A stretch of 64,000 bases of DNA, taken from NCBI GenBank assembly GCA_009917545.1, contig QZDW01000013.1, positions 1 through 64,000 on the forward strand, in the 5' to 3' direction. This document shows, in pieces, positions 58,630 through 64,000 of the stretch. Position numbers and translations under genes: made by a program. The stretch is from a bacterium 1XD42-76 (GTDB lineage: Bacteria; Bacillota; Clostridia; Lachnospirales; Lachnospiraceae). The notes beneath the pieces are model-generated. The model was not told the DNA's origin and searched no databases. It saw only the letters and a list, made by a program, of their open reading frames with translations. The stretch's first letter is position 1. Every line of letters begins with the position of its first letter.

Positions 58630-61080
58630 ATGAAAAAACGATTTGCATGGATGGGCCTGCTGGTATTTTTGCTGGCGGCTGCCATACACGGCGCAGCGTG
58701 GGCGGCAGAAGAACGAAGGGCGGTGTCTCCCGTGGCAATGGAGATTTCGCTTCTCTACGGGCAGAGGGGAAAGCTCGGGAGTTATATCCCTGTCTCGGTC
58801 CGTCTCTACGGGCAGTCCGCGGCGCAGTTTGAGGGTACGGTATGGTTTGGCACACTGGAATCCGGCGGAGACGATAAGGAGGAGCGCTATGAGTACGGCT
58901 ATCCGGTCGGAGTGAAGTCGGCAGAGACGAAAACGTATTCCTTTTATATCCCGCTGGGGCAGAAGAGCAGCGATCTGCATGTGGTTCTCGAATCGCAGGC
59001 CGGGGAGACCGTAGCGCGCGAAACCCTTCATTTTGACATTTCGCGCGATCAGGGACGCCTGCTGATCGGCCTTCTGGACGATGAGCCGCAGCGGGTGAGC
59101 TATCTGGATTCCGTGAATATGAATTACGGCATGGTGGTCTCAGAGCTGCTGCCAATGGAGGCCGATACGTTTCCGGAGGATGTAAGGGGGCTTGACCTTC
59201 TGGATCTTCTTGTGATAAATCATTATGAGGTATCGAGGCTGTCAGAGGAGCAGCAGGACGCAGTCAGGCAGTGGGTGCGTGCCGGAGGGATCCTTCTTCT
59301 CGGCACAGGGGAACGGGCGATGGAGACGCTTGGCGGCTTCGATCCCTCCCTGGTGGACTGTGAGCCGGATATCCTGGGCGTAGAGAGCGTCAGCATGGGA
59401 GCAGAGTACGCCAAAAAATCCCCGGAGGATTCGATTGTGGATATGGTATGTACCGATCTCTCCGCCATAGAGGGGCGTACACTGATTGAGAGCGATGGTT
59501 TTACCCTGCTCACTGCAGTTACCCAGGGAGAGGGGATGATCGGCATTTTTTCATATGATCTCGGCGATCTTGGGGAATTTGCCGGTGAAAATCCCGGGTA
59601 TGCGGTGAAACTGTTCACGGCTCTTTTAGGGGAATCAGCGCTTCAGGAGCTGTATTTTTACAGTGCCTATGATAAGGACACGGACTACTGGAATGCCCAG
59701 AATCTGGTAAGCATGGGAAATACGGACCGCCTTCCGGATCCGGTACTTTACGGGCTTGTGGCAGCAGTCTACATCGCGGCGGCCGGTCCGGGAGTCTACC
59801 TGCTCCTCAGAAAAAGGGATATGGGAATCTATTACGGTGTATCGGTGGGAATCCTGTCAGCTGTCTTTTCGATCGTGATCTATATGATTGGGGTCAGGAC
59901 CCGGTTTACTTCCGAGTTTTTCACCTATGTTTCTCTAAGGGATGTTTCAGACGGGGCGGAGGAGGAGCTGACTTATTTAAATATCAGGACTCCGGACAGC
60001 AGGGCATATTCCGTACAGCTGGCTCCCACATATAAAGTGACGCCGCTGACGCGGAGCAGCCGCTACGACGAGATTTCGGTGAGAGCATTTTCCGACAGCA
60101 GGGATGGAAACGTGAGCCTTCGATCTTCGGATGCCGGGACGATGATTCATGCAAATCGCTCCCGGGCCTTTGCCTCCCGGTTTTTTAAGCTGGAAAAAAA
60201 GGCTCCTTTGTCTGAATCCGGCTGGCTTGCTTCGGATATACGCTATTTTGACGGCAGGATTTCGGGCTATATCATGAACTGTTTCCCCTTTGCGTTAGAA
60301 AATACGGCCCTGATTACCTATGGTCAGACGCTTCCTATCGGCAGACTGGAAGCAGGGGAGGTAAGGGAGTTTGAGAATGTCCCGCTCTTAACCTGGCCGG
60401 TGGATATGGCGTATCTGCTGGCAGACCATCTGACGGGCAGCGCTGATACAGAGGAAAACCAAAGCCGGCAGTCCCTGCAGACGACGGAGTGCTCCAATGT
60501 CTATTCCTTCTATATTAACCGTTATTTTGGGGAGTACACACCGGATATCCGCATTTCCGGCTTCGGGCCGGCAGGAGGGACGGACGCGACGATCCTGCCG
60601 GAAGGGAAAACGGTGGACGGCCTGACCCTTTATACCTCCCGTGCGGAGGCAGTGCAGGAAAAGGGCCCGCTGGTCTACAGGAGCGGACTGTCACAGAAAC
60701 CGGAGGCTGCATCCGGGAACTGGAGCAGCTACCAGACGATGATGACGTTATACGGCCTGGATCCGGCAGCGGTGGAATATGATCTGGGAAATGACCTGGA
60801 GATCGGGCGTATCTCATTTTTGCCGGTATCGGATGAGTTTTTTGACGGATCCAGATATCCGTATCTGAAGCCGTTTGAGGGAACTGCCTGGTTCTATAAT
60901 TACGACACCAAGGCATACGATCCGGTGGAGCTTTCGGCATCAGGCCTTGGCGGGGAAGCACTGGCTTCTTATCTCTCACCGGAAAATCATCTGATCGTAA
61001 AATATGCGGTACAGGCAGGAGACGCCCCCGGCTTCAGCTATACACTGCCGCTTGTGATGGTTCAGGGAAGGAAACACTGA
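58630..61080 (+). CDS. Large extracellular membrane-anchored protein linked to an ABC transporter
   Basis: The 816-aa protein has a signal peptide (KKRFAWMGLLVFLLAAAIHGAAWA), an extracellular part of about 340 residues with LLVINHYEVSRLSEEQQDAVRQWVRAGGILLLGTG, resembling a class I glutamine-amidotransferase/DUF4350-like Rossmann fold, two membrane helices (YGLVAAVYIAAAGPGVYLLL and YGVSVGILSAVFSIVIYMIG), and a second extracellular part of about 390 residues, beta-rich and without known motifs. The ATG overlaps nothing but follows the kinase by 5 nt. Its stop overlaps the ABC ATPase start. The arrangement recalls auxiliary proteins of ABC-2 exporters. I cannot name a function. Confidence 0.8.
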   Translation: MKKRFAWMGLLVFLLAAAIHGAAWAAEERRAVSPVAMEISLLYGQRGKLGSYIPVSVRLYGQSAAQFEGTVWFGTLESGGDDKEERYEYGYPVGVKSAETKTYSFYIPLGQKSSDLHVVLESQAGETVARETLHFDISRDQGRLLIGLLDDEPQRVSYLDSVNMNYGMVVSELLPMEADTFPEDVRGLDLLDLLVINHYEVSRLSEEQQDAVRQWVRAGGILLLGTGERAMETLGGFDPSLVDCEPDILGVESVSMGAEYAKKSPEDSIVDMVCTDLSAIEGRTLIESDGFTLLTAVTQGEGMIGIFSYDLGDLGEFAGENPGYAVKLFTALLGESALQELYFYSAYDKDTDYWNAQNLVSMGNTDRLPDPVLYGLVAAVYIAAAGPGVYLLLRKRDMGIYYGVSVGILSAVFSIVIYMIGVRTRFTSEFFTYVSLRDVSDGAEEELTYLNIRTPDSRAYSVQLAPTYKVTPLTRSSRYDEISVRAFSDSRDGNVSLRSSDAGTMIHANRSRAFASRFFKLEKKAPLSESGWLASDIRYFDGRISGYIMNCFPFALENTALITYGQTLPIGRLEAGEVREFENVPLLTWPVDMAYLLADHLTGSADTEENQSRQSLQTTECSNVYSFYINRYFGEYTPDIRISGFGPAGGTDATILPEGKTVDGLTLYTSRAEAVQEKGPLVYRSGLSQKPEAASGNWSSYQTMMTLYGLDPAAVEYDLGNDLEIGRISFLPVSDEFFDGSRYPYLKPFEGTAWFYNYDTKAYDPVELSASGLGGEALASYLSPENHLIVKYAVQAGDAPGFSYTLPLVMVQGRKH

Positions 61081-62030
61081 TGTTAAAAATACGCGGTCTT
61101 AAAAAGAAATTTAAAAACTTTCAGGTTCTGGACGGACTGGATATGGATATCGAGGAAGGCGCCCTGTACGGCTTTGTGGGACCGAACGGAGCGGGGAAAA
61201 CGACGGCGATTCGTGTTATCACGGGCCTTCTGCGGCCGGACGGGGGGACGGTGGAGATCGGAGGCCGGGACGCATTTGCGTACAGGGAGCAGGTCAAGCA
61301 GGAATTTGGATATGTGCCGGATGAATTCGGGATGTATGATAATCTTAAGGTACGGGAATATATGGAATTCTTTGCCTCCTGCTATGGACTTGACGGCCTG
61401 GTGGCCCGGAACCGCTGTATGGAGCTTTTGGAGCAGATGAAGCTCCTGGATAAGGAGGACGATTATGTAGACAGCCTGTCAAGGGGAATAAAGCAAAGGC
61501 TGTGCCTTGCCAGGGCTATGATTCATGATCCGAGGTTTCTGGTTCTGGATGAACCGACATCAGGGATGGATCCGCGCGTGAGGATGGAATTTACGGAGAT
61601 TCTGCGGGAAATGTGCGCGGAGGGAAAGACGATTCTCATCAGCTCGCATATCCTGTCCGAGTTATCCAGAATGTGCACGGATATCGGCATCATTGATGCA
61701 GGGAAAATCGTGTTAAGCGGCAGTATGTCCGAGATCTTACGTAAGGTAAATGATTCCAATCCCCTGCGGATCCGGCTCTGCGGGGAACGGGAGGCAGCGG
61801 TTGACGTCTTAAAAGAGGACCGCCGCGTGCAGACGATTACCATACGGGATGGGGATATCGTGGTGAATTTCCACGGAGACCAGACGGCAGAGGCCGAGCT
61901 TCTGGCACGGCTGATTGCCTGCGGGGCCCGTATAAACGGATTCTTCAGAGAACAGGGAGATCTGGAGAGCGTATTTATGCAGCTTACGAACCATGAGTTT
62001 CAGAAGGTGGTGTTTCACAGTGAGGAGTAA
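61080..62030 (+). CDS. ABC-2 type exporter ATPase
   Basis: This 316-aa ATPase has Walker A GPNGAGKTTA, the Q-loop in EFGYVPDEFG, the signature SLSRGIKQRLCLA (RG in place of GG) and Walker B FLVLDEPTSGMDP, with the H-loop in ILISSHILSELSRM. A C-terminal domain of about 90 residues follows, typical of ABC-2 exporters of antibiotics or lipids. The start overlaps the stop of the preceding gene by one base. The signature residue change (LSRG) is common in this subfamily. Confidence 0.95.
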   Translation: MLKIRGLKKKFKNFQVLDGLDMDIEEGALYGFVGPNGAGKTTAIRVITGLLRPDGGTVEIGGRDAFAYREQVKQEFGYVPDEFGMYDNLKVREYMEFFASCYGLDGLVARNRCMELLEQMKLLDKEDDYVDSLSRGIKQRLCLARAMIHDPRFLVLDEPTSGMDPRVRMEFTEILREMCAEGKTILISSHILSELSRMCTDIGIIDAGKIVLSGSMSEILRKVNDSNPLRIRLCGEREAAVDVLKEDRRVQTITIRDGDIVVNFHGDQTAEAELLARLIACGARINGFFREQGDLESVFMQLTNHEFQKVVFHSEE

Positions 62031-62907
62031 TCCTGTCTACAGGCGGGAGCGGGCGGTGCGGGCCCGGAGTCTGCGCATACCGCTCATTGTGTTTGTTTTC
62101 AACGGACTTTTGGCAGCCGTGGCGCTTCTTGGCATGTATTCGGCAGTGGAGCATGTGAAGGCTTCTTCCTTCATACAGTATTCCAATTTTCTGCAGCTGT
62201 ACGTGTTCGTTGTCACGCTTGAATTCCTGATGCTGATTTTTATCATGCCTGCCTTGACTTCCGGAAGTATCAGCGGGGAGCGGGAGAGACGGACATTAGA
62301 GCTTCTTTTTACGACCCGGATGCCGCCCAGCAAGATCGTGACAGGGAAGCTCTGTTCTGCATTCGGACAGCTCTTTCTGCTGATTGTGTCGAGTTTTCCG
62401 GTGGTCGTGCTGACCTTTGTATACGGAAGCATGAGTGTTCAGGATATCGGGCTTCTGTTCCTGTGCTATGTGACGGCTGCTCTCCTCACAGGCGGAATTG
62501 GAATCCTGTTTTCCTGCCTGATGCGCCGTTCGACTTTGGCGAATGTCTGCACATACGGGGTTCTGCTGCTTCTTATGGCCGGAACCTATATGCTGAATGT
62601 TTTCCTGTACGGAATTTCCCGGACAAAGGCGGACAGCATGCTTCCGGTAGCCGGACAGCTTCGCCCGGCGGCTGATTCCGGTGCAGCGGTATACCTGCTT
62701 CTTCTGAATCCGGGTACTACGTTTATAGAGATTCTGGGAAGCCAGGCAGTCGGGAGTGTGGACGGGATGCTGATCTCTTCCTTTCTGGGGAACCGTCCGC
62801 TGAATGTTGTGACGGGAAACTGGATTTTAGTCAGTCTTGGAGTGCAGTTATTATTGGCTGTGTGCCTGATATGGGGAGCCATTCTCCTTTTAAAACGGCG
62901 GGAGTGA
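62020..62907 (+). CDS. ABC-2 type exporter permease
   Basis: The 295-aa permease has six membrane segments and the ABC-2 pattern: [21 protein letters not shown] at the start (elbow helix), a large first loop with [30 protein letters not shown], which contacts the ATPase, then four helices. The start is GTG at 62,020, 11 nt inside the ATPase gene; the ATG at 61,993 also keeps the frame open but would place a long extension in front of the conserved NPV. The exported substrate is unknown. Confidence 0.88.
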   Translation: MRSNPVYRRERAVRARSLRIPLIVFVFNGLLAAVALLGMYSAVEHVKASSFIQYSNFLQLYVFVVTLEFLMLIFIMPALTSGSISGERERRTLELLFTTRMPPSKIVTGKLCSAFGQLFLLIVSSFPVVVLTFVYGSMSVQDIGLLFLCYVTAALLTGGIGILFSCLMRRSTLANVCTYGVLLLLMAGTYMLNVFLYGISRTKADSMLPVAGQLRPAADSGAAVYLLLLNPGTTFIEILGSQAVGSVDGMLISSFLGNRPLNVVTGNWILVSLGVQLLLAVCLIWGAILLLKRRE

Positions 62908-62944
62908 GAAAGTGCGGCGCGGCGTGCGCCAGAAGGAGGGAAAC

Positions 62945-63778
62945 ATGTTTTATATTGGATGCCATCTTTCCTGCGCCAAGGGATTTCTGGCGATGGGAAA
63001 GGATGCGGAGCGGATCGGGGCGACCACGTTCCAGTTTTTCACGAGAAATCCGCGCGGGGGAAGCGCCAAGGCGCTGAGTGAGGAAGATATCCGGGCGTTT
63101 CTGGAGCTTAAAAAGGAGCTGGGGCTGGGGCCTTTGGTGGCGCATGCCCCGTACACGTTAAACGCCTGTGCAGCCGACGAAAAGATACGAATTTTTGCAA
63201 AAAATACGATGGAGGACGATCTGCAGCGCCTGGAATATGTGCCGGGAAATTATTATAATTTCCATCCGGGAAGCCATGTAAAACAGGGGACGGAGACAGG
63301 GATCCGTCTGATTAGCGAAATGTTGAATGAAATCTTAAGGCCGGGACTCCACACAACGGTCCTTCTGGAGACAATGGCCGGTAAGGGCAGCGAAGTCGGA
63401 AGCCGCTTTGAGGAGCTCAGGGAGATCATTGACCGGACGGAGCGCTCTGATGATCTTGGGGTATGCCTGGATACGTGCCATGTGTGGGACGGAGGATATG
63501 ATATCGTAAATGACCTGGACGGAGTACTGACAGAGTTCGACCGTGTCATCGGGTTAAAGAGGCTGAAGGCAATTCATTTAAACGACAGCTTAAATCCGCT
63601 GGGTGCCAGAAAAGACCGCCATGCAAAGATCGGAGAGGGTCACATCGGCCTGGAAGCGCTCGCGCGGGTAGTGAACCATCCGGCGCTGAAGAATCTCCCG
63701 TTCTGTCTGGAAACACCGAATGATCTGGACGGATATCAGCGGGAAATCGGGCTGTTAAAGTCGCAGCGGACCGAGTAA
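62945..63778 (+). CDS. nfo: Endonuclease IV (AP endonuclease)
   Basis: The 277-aa enzyme cleaves DNA at abasic sites in base excision repair. The zinc-ligand motifs are present in order: GCHLS at the start, [73 protein letters not shown], and FCLETPND. Length and order fit the family. GGAGGGAAAC precedes the ATG at 62,945. It is 37 nt after the permease and probably belongs to the same transcript, which is an unusual neighbour for an exporter. Confidence 0.95.
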   Translation: MFYIGCHLSCAKGFLAMGKDAERIGATTFQFFTRNPRGGSAKALSEEDIRAFLELKKELGLGPLVAHAPYTLNACAADEKIRIFAKNTMEDDLQRLEYVPGNYYNFHPGSHVKQGTETGIRLISEMLNEILRPGLHTTVLLETMAGKGSEVGSRFEELREIIDRTERSDDLGVCLDTCHVWDGGYDIVNDLDGVLTEFDRVIGLKRLKAIHLNDSLNPLGARKDRHAKIGEGHIGLEALARVVNHPALKNLPFCLETPNDLDGYQREIGLLKSQRTE

Positions 63779-63845
63779 GGACAGAGACAGGGCAGCTGTA
63801 TGGATGAGCTGCATAAAAGATTCGGAATCAAGGAGGAGGAAAATC

Positions 63846-64000
63846 ATGGGTATCATCAAGGTAGGCACACAGGCGGCAAAGGGTGTGCTGGAAGATCAGT
63901 GGAGAGAATATTTCTATTGCCCGTCCCTGACAGAGGAGGTGCTTGTCAGGAAGGGGGAAAACAGGCGTTCCAAACGCAGCTTTAATACCAAAGGCAGCGA
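63846..64000 (+). CDS. SPFH-domain protein, partial (continues beyond the window)
   Basis: GGAGGAGGAAAATC precedes ATG at 63,846, and the frame is open to the end of the window (51 codons). The N-terminus MGIIKVGTQAAKGVLEDQW followed by REYFYCPSLTEEVLVRKG and the SKRSFNTKGS segment matches the 'virion core protein/SPFH domain' (YdjI-like) family, membrane-envelope proteins of Firmicutes. The C-terminal part is not visible, so the domain assignment rests on the N-terminus only. Confidence 0.65.
   Translation, partial: MGIIKVGTQAAKGVLEDQWREYFYCPSLTEEVLVRKGENRRSKRSFNTKGS

Noticed and set aside
58220-59155. A 311-codon minus-strand frame
   Set aside because: It lies opposite the histidine kinase and surface-protein genes, whose frames are fully supported.

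Overview
The window looks like a chromosome segment of an anaerobic, spore-forming member of the Clostridia, most likely a Lachnospiraceae/Lachnoclostridium-type genome. The evidence is a set of endospore genes (sleL, spoIIID, sipL, a ytvI-type permease, a CotS-like coat kinase, a sporulation-type D-Ala-D-Ala carboxypeptidase), Gram-positive style ribosome binding sites and promoters, a T-box ahead of proS, a CIRCE-like HrcA site ahead of clpB, and an archaeal-type short ProS. I saw no rRNA, tRNA or CRISPR array.

Region 1 (1 to about 13,738) is accessory DNA made of nested, partly decayed mobile elements. The leftmost unit (1 to about 2,756) carries a DUF3847 protein, a TnpW-like protein and a large serine recombinase; it continues to the left of the window and has cut a VirD4/TraG coupling-protein gene after about 100 codons. 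Behind that stump lie further pieces of a conjugative element on the minus strand: PcfB/DUF3801, ArdA antirestriction protein, a DUF7768-type protein and an orphan ParB-like protein, with a roughly 160-nt interrupted inverted repeat and three copies of a GRGACA-N3-TGTCYC dyad. An AT-richer cargo block follows (AraC-GNAT fusion, cupin, AraC regulator, HxlR regulator, two tandem radical SAM enzymes). The tail has two broken sigma-like genes, one frameshifted and one with an amber codon, and a recombinase remnant fused at a small microhomology to a LysR gene that has lost its first codons.

Region 2 (13,739 to about 33,200) holds a secreted transglutaminase-like, cell-wall-binding protein, an IlvD/Edd dehydratase, clpB under a CIRCE-like site, a LysM-GH18 spore cortex enzyme, a TfoX-N protein, a NitT/TauT-type ABC transporter operon, spoIIID, an orphan peptide-binding lipoprotein preceded by a tiny cysteine-rich ORF, an amidohydrolase and an orphan HicB-like protein. 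A family of intergenic repeats of about 105 bp occurs here in three clusters, with compensatory changes in a short hairpin.

Region 3 (33,200 to 50,900) is ordinary core genome: a PrcB-like lipoprotein, TtcA-like tRNA thiolase, sipL, GIY-YIG protein, D-Ala-D-Ala carboxypeptidase, hemolysin III, RluA-type pseudouridine synthase, ytvI, T-box-proS-bioY-cca, a CotS-like protein, phosphoglucomutase, asparaginase, DUF4250 and a CmpB-type membrane protein.

Region 4 (50,900 to 64,000) is two long plus-strand runs. plsC-pheA-ppx-ppk couples lipid acylation, phenylalanine synthesis and polyphosphate turnover. A VanR/VanS-like two-component system is then followed without a break by an 816-aa membrane-anchored extracellular protein, an ABC ATPase, an ABC-2 permease and endonuclease IV. 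The window ends inside an SPFH-domain gene. The best candidates for something undescribed are the covarying repeat family, the interrupted inverted repeat with the ParB-adjacent dyads, the tandem radical SAM pair with its conserved leader, and the cysteine-rich mini-ORF. None of them is proven to be a new system from sequence alone.
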